Part shown: positions 19,867-29,471 of the stretch, in pieces
How positions within the stretch are numbered: the stretch's first letter is position 1
Layout of the letters: each line of letters begins with the position of its first letter
Origin: Prochlorococcus sp. AG-670-O17
GTDB lineage: Bacteria; Cyanobacteriota; Cyanobacteriia; PCC-6307; Cyanobiaceae
DNA length: 60,557 bases
Direction: 5' to 3'
Assembly (NCBI GenBank): GCA_003211315.1
Contig: QCTC01000004.1
Span: 1 to 60,557 of the forward strand
Position numbers and translations under genes: made by a program
The notes under the pieces: generated by a model
Database searches by the model: none
What the model was told of the DNA's origin: nothing
Seen by the model: the letters and a program-made list of their open reading frames with translations, nothing else

Positions 19867-20880
19867 ATGAAAAATTTTTTAACTAGCATTCCAAACCTTC
19901 TTTTAACATTTACACTTTGCTTTATTTTAAGTAGTTGTTCTTCAACAGGTGTAAAAATGAGCGAGACTAGTCCTTGGGAAACAATTCAATTTGAAGATCA
20001 GTCAAATGCATTAGATATAGATTTCATAGATAATAATCATGGATTTTTAGTTGGATCAAATAGACTAATTATGGAATCTAATGATGGAGGGAAATCATGG
20101 GAAAAAAGATCATTAGATATTGCTGCAGAAGAGAATTTCCGTTTACTTGATATAGATTTCAGGGGTTCTGAGGGGTGGTTGATAGGACAACCTTCTTTAG
20201 TTATGCATACGATTGATGAAGGCAAAAACTGGACTAGGTTATCCCTTGGTAAGCTGCCTGGTCAGCCTTTTTTAGTCTCAACTGTTGATGATGGGGTTGC
20301 TGAATTGGCAACAACTTCGGCTGCTATTTATGTGACCTCAAATAGTGGTGAGACATGGGAAGCAAAAGTTTCAGACCCCTCTGAGCAAGGGGGGATTAGA
20401 GATCTAAGAAGAACATCTAATGGAGATTATGTAAGTGTAAGTAGTCTTGGTAATTTTTTCTCTACTCTTGAAAATGGAAGTGATACTTGGGTAGCTCATC
20501 AAAGAGCAAGTAGTAAAAGAGTGCAAAGTATAGGATTTAATCCAAAAGGTAATTTATGGATGTTATCTCGAGGAGCTGAAATAAGATTTAATGAGGATAG
20601 TGAAGATTTAGAAAGTTGGACTAAGCCAATAGTACCAATTCTTAATGGCTACAATTATTTAGATATGGGTTGGGACCCTAATGGAAATATTTGGGCCGGC
20701 GGTGGTAATGGGACTTTGATAGTTAGTAAAGATGATGGTAAAACATGGGATTCTGATCCTGTTGCTTCAAATCTGCCAACTAACTTTATCAAGATTCAAT
20801 TCTTAGAAAAAGATGTATTAAATGATAAAAAAGGTTTTATTTTGGGAGAAAGGGGTTATATCCTGAGGTGGAACGGCTGA
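19867..20880 (+). CDS. ycf48: Photosystem II assembly factor Ycf48/HCF136
   Basis: A 337-residue lipoprotein made of a seven-bladed beta-propeller; it binds early D1 and helps assemble the PSII reaction centre. The signal peptide ends in a lipobox, FILSSCSS, with the lipid-bearing cysteine near residue 24. Repeated Asp-box-like elements [26 protein letters not shown] and DDGKTWDS mark the propeller blades. The gene lies between rubA and psbE, in the standard cyanobacterial cluster. Confidence 0.95.
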   Translation: MKNFLTSIPNLLLTFTLCFILSSCSSTGVKMSETSPWETIQFEDQSNALDIDFIDNNHGFLVGSNRLIMESNDGGKSWEKRSLDIAAEENFRLLDIDFRGSEGWLIGQPSLVMHTIDEGKNWTRLSLGKLPGQPFLVSTVDDGVAELATTSAAIYVTSNSGETWEAKVSDPSEQGGIRDLRRTSNGDYVSVSSLGNFFSTLENGSDTWVAHQRASSKRVQSIGFNPKGNLWMLSRGAEIRFNEDSEDLESWTKPIVPILNGYNYLDMGWDPNGNIWAGGGNGTLIVSKDDGKTWDSDPVASNLPTNFIKIQFLEKDVLNDKKGFILGERGYILRWNG

Positions 20881-21012
20881 TTTTCAATAAATAAAAAAAT
20901 AAAAAAATCCTTAATTTTTTTGTAATTTAACAACTGTCTGTAACCAAGCTGTAAATTTCTTCACAAACTTAGGATTTTTCCTTGTAAGATCATAATGTTA
21001 ATAATTGTGATT

Positions 21013-21261
21013 ATGGCCGCAGGTTCAACGGGTGAACGCCCATTCTTTGAAATAATCACCAGTATCAGATACTGGATTATTCATGCAGTAACACTCCCAG
21101 CTATTTTTATAGCGGGCTTCCTATTTGTCTATACAGGTTTAGCCTATGATGCTTTTGGAACTCCACGCCCGGATAGTTATTTCCAGGCCTCTGAATCTAA
21201 AGCACCTGTTGTAACTCAAAGATATGATGCTAAATCTCAATTAGATTTAAGAACAAAATAA
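21013..21261 (+). CDS. psbE: Cytochrome b559 alpha subunit
   Basis: An 82-residue PSII subunit. The heme-ligating histidine is in [14 protein letters not shown], followed by one transmembrane helix and the lumenal [21 protein letters not shown] tail (key residues F-Q, P-V-QRY). An in-frame ATG at 20995 would add six residues (MLIIVI) not found in PsbE proteins, so the ATG giving [10 protein letters not shown] is preferred. It is the first gene of the psbE-F-L-J operon. Confidence 0.97.
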   Translation: MAAGSTGERPFFEIITSIRYWIIHAVTLPAIFIAGFLFVYTGLAYDAFGTPRPDSYFQASESKAPVVTQRYDAKSQLDLRTK

Positions 21262-21263
21262 TT

Positions 21264-21407
21264 ATGTCAAATTCTCAAGCTCCAATGCAGGCTGTTGAAG
21301 TCCGCGTTTATCCGATCTTTACTATTCGTTGGCTAGCAGTTCATGCTCTCGCGATTCCTTCAGTCTTTTTCTTAGGTGCAATAGCAGCTATGCAATTTTT
21401 AAGATAA
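21264..21407 (+). CDS. psbF: Cytochrome b559 beta subunit
   Basis: A 47-residue PSII subunit that shares the cytochrome b559 heme with PsbE. The heme histidine is in [18 protein letters not shown], and the protein ends AAMQFLR. It begins with ATG two bases after the psbE stop and is followed by psbL after 11 bases. Length and sequence are those of the family. Confidence 0.97.
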
Positions 21408-21418
21408 CTTTATTAATT

Positions 21419-21538
21419 ATGCAAGTAAACGAAAATCCGAATAAAGTTCCAGTAGAACTTAATCGTACAAGCCTTTATTTAGGTTTATTATCAGTATTTG
21501 TTTTAGGAATTTTATTTTCCAGTTACTTTTTCAACTAA
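21419..21538 (+). CDS. psbL: Photosystem II protein L
   Basis: A 39-residue single-helix PSII subunit at the monomer interface. The sequence ends FSSYFFN and has the conserved [10 protein letters not shown] before the helix. The ATG shown gives the family's normal length; an upstream in-frame ATG at 21329 overlaps psbF and is not credible. It is the third gene of psbEFLJ. Confidence 0.97.
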
Positions 21539-21547
21539 TTTAAAATC

Positions 21548-21742
21548 ATGAGTAAATTAAAAGGCCCCGATGGCAGAATCCCCGATAGATTACCTGATGG
21601 TAGACCAGCTGTAGCATGGGAAAGAAGATGGACTGAAGGAACCCTTCCTCTTTGGCTAGTTGCTACGGCGGGAGGAATAGCGGTTATTTTCGTCTTAGGT
21701 ATATTTTTCTACGGCTCATATCAAGGAGTAGGTGCAGGCTAA
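21548..21742 (+). CDS. psbJ: Photosystem II protein J
   Basis: A 64-residue single-helix PSII subunit. The N-terminal hydrophilic part ([19 protein letters not shown]) is the longer form seen in marine picocyanobacteria. The helix [21 protein letters not shown] and the ending GSYQGVGAG are typical. It closes the psbEFLJ operon; the convergent mtnP gene ends 34 bases later. Confidence 0.96.
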   Translation: MSKLKGPDGRIPDRLPDGRPAVAWERRWTEGTLPLWLVATAGGIAVIFVLGIFFYGSYQGVGAG

Positions 21743-21776
21743 ATCTTTTATTACTTTTTAACTATTTATATAGTAT

Positions 21777-22676
21777 CTAGTTCCAATATGAATCTGTAAA
21801 TATCTTTAGTTTTTCTTTTGTGAAACTAGGGATATTTTCTTTTTGAGTTATTAAACCATCCTTTAAAGAATAATGGGACTTGCTTTGAGGTCTCTTTATA
21901 TCGATAACTTTCGCGATTTCAAAGATAATTTTGTTAGCAACTTCAGTATTCGCTTTGAGATTTTCTAAAACCATCTCTACTGATACTTCTTCATGAGTTT
22001 GATGCCAGCAATCATAATCAGTAACCATAGATAGAGAAGAATAAGCTATCTCAGCTTCTTTAGCTAATCTTGCTTCAGTATGATTAGTCATACCTATTAT
22101 TGAACAACCCCAACTTCTATATAAATTAGATTCTGCTCGGGTAGAGAAGGCGGGTCCCTCCATTGCTAGATATGTTCCTCCTCTGTGTAATTGTCTTCCT
22201 CCTGGAATATTTTTTTCGCCAACATTGCCTAAAATTCCGGATAAGGTCATACAGAAAGGATCCCCCATAGTTACATGAGCTACTGCTCCTTCATTAAAAA
22301 ATGTTGCGGGTCTTTTATGAGTTCGATCAATAAATTGATCTGGAATAACAATATCAAGGGGCCTAATTTGTTCTTGGAGGGAGCCAACTGCTGATGGAGC
22401 GATTATCCACCTCACACCAATTGATCGGAGAGCCCAAATGTTAGCTTTGTATGGTACTTCTGTAGGATTCAGCTTATGTTCCCTACCGTGCCTCGCTATA
22501 AAAGCAATTTCTAAATTACCAATTTTAAAGAGCCTAATTGAATCAGAAGGTTTACCATAAGGTGTATCGACCTCGATTTCTTCAAGACATTCTATTTTGT
22601 CAATTGAATAGAAACCACTCCCACCAATTACTCCTAATCTTGCTTCTTTAATTGGTAATAAATGCTGTTTATTCAT
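21777..22676 (-). CDS. mtnP: S-methyl-5'-thioadenosine phosphorylase
   Basis: A purine nucleoside phosphorylase family enzyme that splits methylthioadenosine, a by-product of polyamine and related synthesis, for methionine and adenine salvage. The N-terminal LGVIGGSGFYSID phosphate loop, FIARHGREHKLNPTEVPYKANIWAL, MEGPAFSTRAESNLYRSWG and IGMTNHTEARLAKEAEIAY are family elements. From the preferred ATG the protein has 299 residues; an ATG 24 bases upstream would overlap the divergent selD start. Only 9 bases separate the two start codons. Confidence 0.93.
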   Translation of the reverse strand: MNKQHLLPIKEARLGVIGGSGFYSIDKIECLEEIEVDTPYGKPSDSIRLFKIGNLEIAFIARHGREHKLNPTEVPYKANIWALRSIGVRWIIAPSAVGSLQEQIRPLDIVIPDQFIDRTHKRPATFFNEGAVAHVTMGDPFCMTLSGILGNVGEKNIPGGRQLHRGGTYLAMEGPAFSTRAESNLYRSWGCSIIGMTNHTEARLAKEAEIAYSSLSMVTDYDCWHQTHEEVSVEMVLENLKANTEVANKIIFEIAKVIDIKRPQSKSHYSLKDGLITQKENIPSFTKEKLKIFTDSYWN

Positions 22677-22685
22677 TGTAATGAA

Positions 22686-24854
22686 ATGACTATTAATCAT
22701 CTAGTACTAATTGGAGGCGGACATACAAATGTTCTTTTGATGAGAAAATGGTTGATGTATCCCAAATTAATGCCAGAAATCCCTATCTCAATTATATCTC
22801 GAGATGATCAGTTAGTTTATTCGGCGATGTTCCCTTCTGTTATTTCTAAATCAATTTCTTTAGATGAAAGCTTAATCGATATTAGATCTTTAGCTAAAAA
22901 GTCAAGAGTAGCTTTCATAAAAGAAGAGGTAATAAATATTGATTTTCATTTAAAAAAAATTTTCTTAAAAAATAGACCATCAATTAGTTACTCAAAATTA
23001 GTACTTAACTATGGAAGTCAAACCAAAATTTCAGGAGAATTTGAAGATTTAGTCAATAATCAAATTGCTTTTCCAATTAAACCTTTTTTTAAGGCTTATG
23101 AGTTAATTAAAAACGAAGATAAGTATGATTCTGAAACTGAACAATCTTTTGTAATTGTTGGGAGTGGACTTGCAGCAATTGAAGTTGCTTTTGCCTTGAG
23201 AAAAAGATGGAAAAAAAGATCTTTAAAAATTCTATGCAAATCAAATAAGGTAAATGACAAAATCTTAAAAACTTTTTACAGATCGAATATAGAAGTAGTT
23301 GGAAAACTTCCTTTTGATTATGGAAAGATTCTCTTATGTACAGGAAATTCATCACCATATTGGGTACAAAAATATAATTCAGAATTAGATTCAAAAGGAC
23401 GATTTTTTACAAATCAGAAATTAAGGTTGAAAAATTTTTTAGGAACTTTTGCAACTGGTGATTGCGCAGTAATAGAAACCTCTAAGAGACCTTCCTCTGG
23501 AATATTTGCAGTAAAAGTGATAAATATATTGGCAACTAATATCCAGAAGGAAATAAAAGGTGAATCATTAAAAAAATGGTCTCCTCAAAAATTTGGATTG
23601 CAAATAGTAAATTCTTATCCTAGAAAGCTTCCGAAAGCTTTTGCTTTTTACGGTGATGTTGTTATTGGGCCCTCTTTTCTAATTTGGTACCTTAAAAATA
23701 AAATTGATGAAGGTTTCATAAAGAAATTTCGTGTTTCAAATTTAAATATGAATCAAAAAGTTCAAGATGATGGGATGGAAGACTGTAGAGGATGTGCCGC
23801 TAAAATTCCTCAAAGCATTTTGAATAAATCATTAAGAAGTGCACAACTTGAAAAATTTGCAACTTCTCCTGAGGATTCTGTTGAAATTTATAAAAATAAT
23901 CAAGATATTATTCTTCAAAGTGTTGATGGATTTCCAGCGTTGATAAGTGATCCTTGGCTAAATGCAAAAATTACGGTGTTGCATGCTTGCTCAGACTTAT
24001 GGGCTTGCGGAGTAAAACTTTCATCTGTACAGGCCCTAATATCTCTTCCAAAAGTAGGAAAGGATTATCAAAGTTACCTTTTTTCTCATTGTCTAAAAGG
24101 TATAAAAACAACAGTTGAAGAACAAGGGGGTCAGTTAATTGGAGGGCATACTTTTGAATCAAGAAGTTTAGCTGAGCATCCTTATTCTTTAGGAATCGAT
24201 ATTTCTTTAACTGTTCAGGGAATTTTGAAAAATGGAGCAAAACCATGGCACAAATCCGGTATGCAAAAAGGAGATATTATCTTAATGTCACGACCTCTAG
24301 GCGTAGGAGTTTTTTTTGCTGCTCAAATGCAAAATATTAATTTAAAAGATAGTTCAGATGAGATAATTAGAAATTTAGTTACAAGTCAGCAACAATTGAT
24401 TGAAAAAATTTATGTGCTTCAAGATAAGTTTGGAGAAACATTTATAAATGCAGCTACTGATGTAACTGGCTATGGATTTATAGGACACCTTAAAGAGATG
24501 ATTGATTCATCTAATTTATTTAGGAAAGATAATAATCTTGAACCTGTCAGGGTCTTATTAGATTTATTGGCATTTAGAGCTTATCCAGGAGTAATTGATT
24601 TAATACATAAAGGGATCAAGAGTTCTCTGTTCGAATCAAATAAAGAAATATTTGATCAAATTATCGCGGAAAAACATAATAATAGAATTATCTCATTTTC
24701 AAAACAAAATGAAGTTGATATTGATAGCTTTAAAGAAAAAATTTCATTATTGTTAGATCCGCAAACTTGTGGGCCGATTTTGATAAGTTGTGATCCGAAG
24801 TATGAAAGTTTTTTAACGGATGAATGGTATAAGGTCGGAGATGTAATAAATTGA
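22686..24854 (+). CDS. selD: Fused NAD(P)H oxidoreductase / selenophosphate synthase (SelD)
   Basis: A 722-residue two-domain protein. The N-terminal ~350 residues are a pyridine nucleotide-disulfide oxidoreductase: HLVLIGGGHTNVLL, an FAD dinucleotide fold, FVIVGSGLAAIEVAFAL, the NAD fold, and FATGDCAV. The C-terminal ~360 residues are selenide water dikinase, which makes selenophosphate from selenide and ATP. Its active site is in DCRGCAAKIP, where the catalytic Cys and Lys are kept. The DGFPALISDPW, HACSDLWACG and DVTGYGFIGHL segments also fit. The preferred ATG gives MTINHLVLIGGG; an ATG at 22662 overlaps mtnP. The fusion is common in cyanobacteria. Confidence 0.92.
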   Translation: MTINHLVLIGGGHTNVLLMRKWLMYPKLMPEIPISIISRDDQLVYSAMFPSVISKSISLDESLIDIRSLAKKSRVAFIKEEVINIDFHLKKIFLKNRPSISYSKLVLNYGSQTKISGEFEDLVNNQIAFPIKPFFKAYELIKNEDKYDSETEQSFVIVGSGLAAIEVAFALRKRWKKRSLKILCKSNKVNDKILKTFYRSNIEVVGKLPFDYGKILLCTGNSSPYWVQKYNSELDSKGRFFTNQKLRLKNFLGTFATGDCAVIETSKRPSSGIFAVKVINILATNIQKEIKGESLKKWSPQKFGLQIVNSYPRKLPKAFAFYGDVVIGPSFLIWYLKNKIDEGFIKKFRVSNLNMNQKVQDDGMEDCRGCAAKIPQSILNKSLRSAQLEKFATSPEDSVEIYKNNQDIILQSVDGFPALISDPWLNAKITVLHACSDLWACGVKLSSVQALISLPKVGKDYQSYLFSHCLKGIKTTVEEQGGQLIGGHTFESRSLAEHPYSLGIDISLTVQGILKNGAKPWHKSGMQKGDIILMSRPLGVGVFFAAQMQNINLKDSSDEIIRNLVTSQQQLIEKIYVLQDKFGETFINAATDVTGYGFIGHLKEMIDSSNLFRKDNNLEPVRVLLDLLAFRAYPGVIDLIHKGIKSSLFESNKEIFDQIIAEKHNNRIISFSKQNEVDIDSFKEKISLLLDPQTCGPILISCDPKYESFLTDEWYKVGDVIN

Positions 24855-24857
24855 TAG

Positions 24858-26105
24858 TTATCTCTTTTTGATCTTATCGATCTCTAAATATCTCAACCTT
24901 TTAATTTCATCTCCCATTTCTTTCCCCGGTTGCCATCCTTCACTTTTTAAACATTCTCCACTTTTCTTTGACTTAATAAATTTATAAACAAATAGCCATT
25001 TAAAAAATGATTTCCAAAATAAACCTCCATTGCAAATTAATAATTTCACTGTCTCTTCATCTAAATTTTTTGTTTCAATAAATTCAGTCCAATTTGAGGG
25101 GGTCAAATAGAGAAATTTTTCTTTTTCATTATCTAATTGATTTGTGATATTTAAGTACTCTTTGAGAATTTTCTTTTCCTTGCTATTAATAAAAAATCTT
25201 TGACAAGTAAGCTCTAAATTTTCTGAATTTTTTAATAGGTAAAGCATATAATTACCCTTTAGTTTTTTAATCCACCTTAAACCCCTTAAAAATTTATTGT
25301 TAACACTAATATTTTTATTTAAAATAGAAATAATTTCCCAATTATTTAATAAAGAAAGTATTTTCGCGAGATTATCGTATTTGTATATTTCTGACAATTC
25401 CATCCTAATTCTTATGCTTATTCCAGGAGGAAATCTAGATTTAGTATTATCATTTATGATATCCCATGGCCATCTTTGTACAATCCTTTGAGATTGTTCA
25501 AGTGATTTGTTTGAAATTTTGAAACCTAATCTTGATGCATATCTTGCGCATCTTATTAATCTACTAGGGTCATCTTGAATACTATTTTCATGCAGCAAAT
25601 GTAGCTCTTTTTCTTGTATATGATTTATGCCATCAAAGAAATCATAAATTTCTTGCTTTGAGAATTCAAAAGCTATTGCATTTATACTAAAGTCTCTTCT
25701 TTTTAAATCCTCTTCAATCTTTGCATGTTTTACGATCGGATTTAATCCTGGAGCTTCATAATTCTCTTTTCTTGAAGAAGCTATATCAATTTTTAAATCA
25801 TTAATGTTTAGTTCTACAGTGTCGTATATTTCAAATTCTTTTATCAAACAAAGTTCAACATTTGAGATATTTTTTTTTATGAATTTTGCTAAATCAACTG
25901 AAGATCCTTCTGTAACGATATCAATATCGAGAGGGTTGAAAAAAGTCTTTTTATGAATTTTAGTGATTAATAAATCTCTTATATAGCCACCAACAATTGC
26001 GACTTTAACGCTTCTATTCAATTCAATATACTCAGAAATTATATTAGATAAATTAAAAGGTATTTTTGATATTGCTGAATTTATATAAGCAGAAATGTCA
26101 TTCAT
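24858..26105 (-). CDS. cca: tRNA nucleotidyltransferase / poly(A) polymerase family (CCA-adding)
   Basis: A 415-residue class II nucleotidyltransferase. It has VAIVGGYIRDLL (GG/R motif), the metal-binding aspartates in NPLDIDIVTEG, DLKRRDFSINAIAFEF, and DDPSRLIRCARYASRLGF, the order seen in CCA-adding enzymes. It adds or repairs the 3' CCA of tRNAs. This fits the window: the four tRNA genes here do not encode CCA. It follows uvrD after 7 bases and converges on selD with a 3-base gap. Confidence 0.9.
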   Translation of the reverse strand: MNDISAYINSAISKIPFNLSNIISEYIELNRSVKVAIVGGYIRDLLITKIHKKTFFNPLDIDIVTEGSSVDLAKFIKKNISNVELCLIKEFEIYDTVELNINDLKIDIASSRKENYEAPGLNPIVKHAKIEEDLKRRDFSINAIAFEFSKQEIYDFFDGINHIQEKELHLLHENSIQDDPSRLIRCARYASRLGFKISNKSLEQSQRIVQRWPWDIINDNTKSRFPPGISIRIRMELSEIYKYDNLAKILSLLNNWEIISILNKNISVNNKFLRGLRWIKKLKGNYMLYLLKNSENLELTCQRFFINSKEKKILKEYLNITNQLDNEKEKFLYLTPSNWTEFIETKNLDEETVKLLICNGGLFWKSFFKWLFVYKFIKSKKSGECLKSEGWQPGKEMGDEIKRLRYLEIDKIKKR

Positions 26106-26112
26106 GCAAATT

Positions 26113-28521
26113 TCAGTTTATTGCTCTTATTGGAGCTAATCTTGGATCTAGAATTTTGCTCCCTTTATCACCAAACTTTACTGCTAATGATATTTTTTCG
26201 CCACTACCAAAAATATGTATAATTTCACCTTTACCAAATTTGGAGTGAATTACTTTATCTCCAATCAACCAACTTTTACCTTTACTGGGTCCTGAATATA
26301 GTTTTCTTACTGCATTTATAGGTTTATTAATAAATTCATTTGAATCGTTCCGATCCACTCTTGTTAAACGGTCAAGATGACGATCCCTTCTTATAGAAGC
26401 ACCGCTAGATTGAGGTAATTCTCCGTCAATTAATTCCTCTGGTATTTCTGAAAGAAATATTGAAGGAATTGTTGCTTCTCGCATCCCTCCCCACAATCTT
26501 CTTTCTCTTGCATGTGATAAGAAAACTCTCTCTTTAGCTCTTGTTATACCTACATAGCATAATCTTCTCTCTTCTTCTAGAAGAGAAGGAGTATCAATTG
26601 ACCTGTGGCTTGGAAATAAACCTTGTTCTAGCCCAGTTATAAATACATTTTGGAATTCTAATCCTTTACTATTATGGAGAGTCATTAAAGTAACAGAGTT
26701 GGGACTATTTTTTTTGGTATCATTATCTGTTGTTAAGGCTGCTGTTGACAAAAATCCCTCTAAATCTGGGTTTTCGGTCTCTTCTTCAAATTGAGTAGCC
26801 GCATTTATTAATTCCTGAAGATTATTTCTTCTATCTTCAGATTCCTCTGAACCGCTTGTTAATAAATCACTTAAGTAACCACTTTTTTCTAAAATTAATT
26901 GAAGAATTTTAGCAGGCCCCGAGTTCTCTATATAGCAAAGAAGGTCATTCATAAGCTCTGTGAATTTATTAATTCCCTTTGATGATCTGCCTATGGTCTC
27001 ATCTAAGCTTTGTTTGTCATTTATGACCTCCCATAAAGGAAGGCTCAACTTATTTGATAGCTCATTAAGCTTTTGAATAGTTGTTTTTCCTATTCCTCTT
27101 CTCGGTACATTTATGATTCTTAAAAGACTTACATTATCTGAAGAATTTACTAAGACTTTTAAATAGGCAACTGCATCTTTAATTTCTCTTCTGTCATAAA
27201 AACGTAATCCGCCAAAAATTGTATATGGAATTCTCCATCTTACTAGAGATTCTTCTAATACTCTAGATTGAGCCCTAGTTCTATAGAGGATTGCAAAATT
27301 TTTCCAGATCGGTTGATTATTGTAATTATTTAGAGATCTTAATTTTGATGTTATTGCCTCAGCTTCAGATATTTCATCATCGCAGCTAAGCAACTTTAAA
27401 AGTTCTCCCTCCTCCCTTGTAGGCCTTAAAACTTTTTCAATTCTCTCAGTATTATTTTCAATCAAAGAGTTTGCAGCGGTAAGAATATTTGATGAAGATC
27501 TATAGTTTTCTTCTAATTTAACCAGAGAGGCCTTCTGATCATTATTAGATGAATTTTTAAAGTCTTCTTGAAATCCAATTAATATTCTAAAATCAGCTGC
27601 CCTAAAACTATAAATACTTTGATCCGCATCTCCAACTACAAAAATTGATCTATCATTCCATTCGCAAAATTTGTTTGGTTCAGTATTCCCAGCCGTAATT
27701 AATTTGATCAGTTCATATTGTGTCCTATTTGTATCTTGATATTCATCAACTAATACATGCTGGAATCTTTTATGCCAGTAATCCCTAACTAAATCATTTT
27801 GCCTTAATAAAAACACAGGAAGTAGTAAAAGATCATCAAAGTCTAAAGCATTATTTTTTGAGAGAGATTTTCTGTATCTTCTGTAAGCATCTGCAGTTAT
27901 TTTATCAAAATGATTATCAGCTTTTTCTTCAAGATCATTAGCTGTAAAACATTGATTTTTTGCGTTACTAATAGCTCTCTTAATTTTCTTAGGGTCAAAT
28001 CTTTTTGGATCAAGACTCATATCTTGACTAACAATTTCTTTTACTAGGGTCTGAGAATCTGTCTCGTCATAAATAGAAAATTGCCGTGTCCAGGTTAGGC
28101 CTTCAGGATCTTTATATTTTTCAATATCGTATCTTAAAAGTCTTGAAAATAATGCATGAAAAGTTCCTATCCATAGGTCCCTCAGTCTTTCTTGATCAAT
28201 ATTTGTTCTTAATTGATTCTGATCAAATTCCTTGAGGGTTGACCAAGGCTGCCCAAATTGATTTAAAGCTATTTCTTGTGCAAGTAGTACTTGAAGTCTT
28301 GCTTTCATTTCTTTAGCAGCTTTATTTGTAAAAGTTACTGCGAGAATGTTATGTGGATCTACAGAGTTATTTTCAATTAGATTAGCAATTCTATGAGTAA
28401 GAGCCTTGGTTTTTCCACTGCCTGCACCTGCTACAACTAGCAGCGGGCCATTGATATGATTTACTGCTTTTAGTTGTGCATTATTTAAGGATTTAAAAAG
28501 GAAGTTGTTAGTTTGATGCAC
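26113..28521 (-). CDS. uvrD: UvrD/PcrA-type superfamily I DNA helicase
   Basis: An 802-residue 3'-5' helicase for repair and replication. Motifs in order: LNNAQLKAV (Q motif), VVAGAGSGKTKALTHRI (Walker A), TFTNKAAKEMKAR (Ia), VDEYQDTNRTQYEL (Walker B), VGDADQSIYSFRAAD (III), LEENYRSS (IV), VTLMTLHNSKGLEFQNVFITGLEQGLFP (V) and EEERRLCYVGITRAKE (VI). The C-terminal LIGDKVIHSKFGKGEIIHIFGSG is the PcrA-type tail. The start is GTG. A short basic ORF lies 38 bases upstream on the same strand. Confidence 0.95.
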   Translation of the reverse strand: MHQTNNFLFKSLNNAQLKAVNHINGPLLVVAGAGSGKTKALTHRIANLIENNSVDPHNILAVTFTNKAAKEMKARLQVLLAQEIALNQFGQPWSTLKEFDQNQLRTNIDQERLRDLWIGTFHALFSRLLRYDIEKYKDPEGLTWTRQFSIYDETDSQTLVKEIVSQDMSLDPKRFDPKKIKRAISNAKNQCFTANDLEEKADNHFDKITADAYRRYRKSLSKNNALDFDDLLLLPVFLLRQNDLVRDYWHKRFQHVLVDEYQDTNRTQYELIKLITAGNTEPNKFCEWNDRSIFVVGDADQSIYSFRAADFRILIGFQEDFKNSSNNDQKASLVKLEENYRSSSNILTAANSLIENNTERIEKVLRPTREEGELLKLLSCDDEISEAEAITSKLRSLNNYNNQPIWKNFAILYRTRAQSRVLEESLVRWRIPYTIFGGLRFYDRREIKDAVAYLKVLVNSSDNVSLLRIINVPRRGIGKTTIQKLNELSNKLSLPLWEVINDKQSLDETIGRSSKGINKFTELMNDLLCYIENSGPAKILQLILEKSGYLSDLLTSGSEESEDRRNNLQELINAATQFEEETENPDLEGFLSTAALTTDNDTKKNSPNSVTLMTLHNSKGLEFQNVFITGLEQGLFPSHRSIDTPSLLEEERRLCYVGITRAKERVFLSHARERRLWGGMREATIPSIFLSEIPEELIDGELPQSSGASIRRDRHLDRLTRVDRNDSNEFINKPINAVRKLYSGPSKGKSWLIGDKVIHSKFGKGEIIHIFGSGEKISLAVKFGDKGSKILDPRLAPIRAIN

Positions 28522-28559
28522 TTTCTGTAGGTTATATTATAAAAAATTCTTACCTTACT

Positions 28560-28760
28560 TTAATTTGAAGATTCAGTATTAGTCTCTAATTCTTCTAATG
28601 CTTTTTTTAAATTTATTAGTTCATTATTATTGTTGATAATTTCTTCGAATTTATTTTGGGGCATTTTTAATTTAATACTTCTCTCAAGAATTTCTTTTTC
28701 TAATCTTTTTTTATAAGAAGAAACAAGTTTTTTTGTTAATTTTAATTCTTGTTTATCCAA
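28560..28760 (-). CDS. Small basic, helical hypothetical protein
   Basis: A 66-residue lysine/glutamate-rich sequence with a heptad-like pattern and no hydrophobic segment. It would start at TTG, with no ATG alternative. It precedes uvrD by 38 bases on the same strand. I do not recognise a family. Its composition is what AT-rich DNA can give by chance, but the ORF fills an otherwise empty gap and has a plausible frame, so it may be real. Confidence 0.4.
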   Translation of the reverse strand: MDKQELKLTKKLVSSYKKRLEKEILERSIKLKMPQNKFEEIINNNNELINLKKALEELETNTESSN

Positions 28761-28943
28761 ATTTTTTAAAGAGTAATAAAACTATCTTAGCGAAAAAATG
28801 TTTTTTATTTAAAGTATTTTGAATATAACTTCGAAATGTAGTTTTTGATTAAGAACCATTTCGTTTATTTTAAGATTTAATTATTTTAATTTGCTCTGAT
28901 CTATCATTAATAATATAGAAATTTCAGTTTTTTAGATTTAAGA

Positions 28944-29471
28944 ATGACAGTTTCAAATAGTAATGAAATTTTATCAAGTGATAGAGAATTAGAAGATATT
29001 AGTAATAAAAATGTTGAAGACATAAAAGAATTTTTAAATATTGCAAACTCAAGATTAGATGCAATAAATTCAATAACAAATAATTCTCACGCAATTGCCG
29101 CTGATGCTGTAACTGCAATGATTTGTGAAAATCAAGATTCAGTAAATACTAAAATAGCTATAGATACCACAAATAAGATGTCTGTTTGTCTTAGAGATGG
29201 AGAAATAATTTTAAGGATTGTTTCTTACCTTTTAATTTCTGATGATGAATCAGTTTTATCTAAAAACTGTTTAAAGGACCTTAAAAATACTTATTTAGCC
29301 CTTGGTGTACCTCTAAAAAATGCTATCCGAGTTTTTGAACTGATGAGAGATTCAACAATTTCTGATCTAAAATCTACTGTAAATACTATGAAAGGAGAAA
29401 AAGAATTTCTTCCTGATTTAATTTCTAATACAGAGATTCAATTTGAAAGAATAATCAATCTTTTAAGATAG
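28944..29471 (+). CDS. cpeB: Degenerate beta-phycoerythrin (CpeB), high-light Prochlorococcus type
   Basis: A 175-residue phycobiliprotein beta subunit. The family core is clear: [48 protein letters not shown] and [23 protein letters not shown]. The cysteine of MSVCLRDGE matches Cys82 of other CpeB proteins, and the one in ICEN matches Cys61. The residue matching Cys50 is not cysteine, and the C-terminal bilin cysteine region (about residue 160) has none. So at most one normal chromophore site, Cys82, is likely. No cpeA is present. In Prochlorococcus MED4 a homologous lone beta subunit is known; a light-sensing role has been proposed. Confidence 0.93.
   Translation: MTVSNSNEILSSDRELEDISNKNVEDIKEFLNIANSRLDAINSITNNSHAIAADAVTAMICENQDSVNTKIAIDTTNKMSVCLRDGEIILRIVSYLLISDDESVLSKNCLKDLKNTYLALGVPLKNAIRVFELMRDSTISDLKSTVNTMKGEKEFLPDLISNTEIQFERIINLLR

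Noticed and set aside
28944..29471. cpeB as a pseudogene
   Set aside because: The frame is intact, the core fold motifs and Cys82 site are kept, and the cognate lyase is adjacent; a similar lone CpeB is known from MED4.
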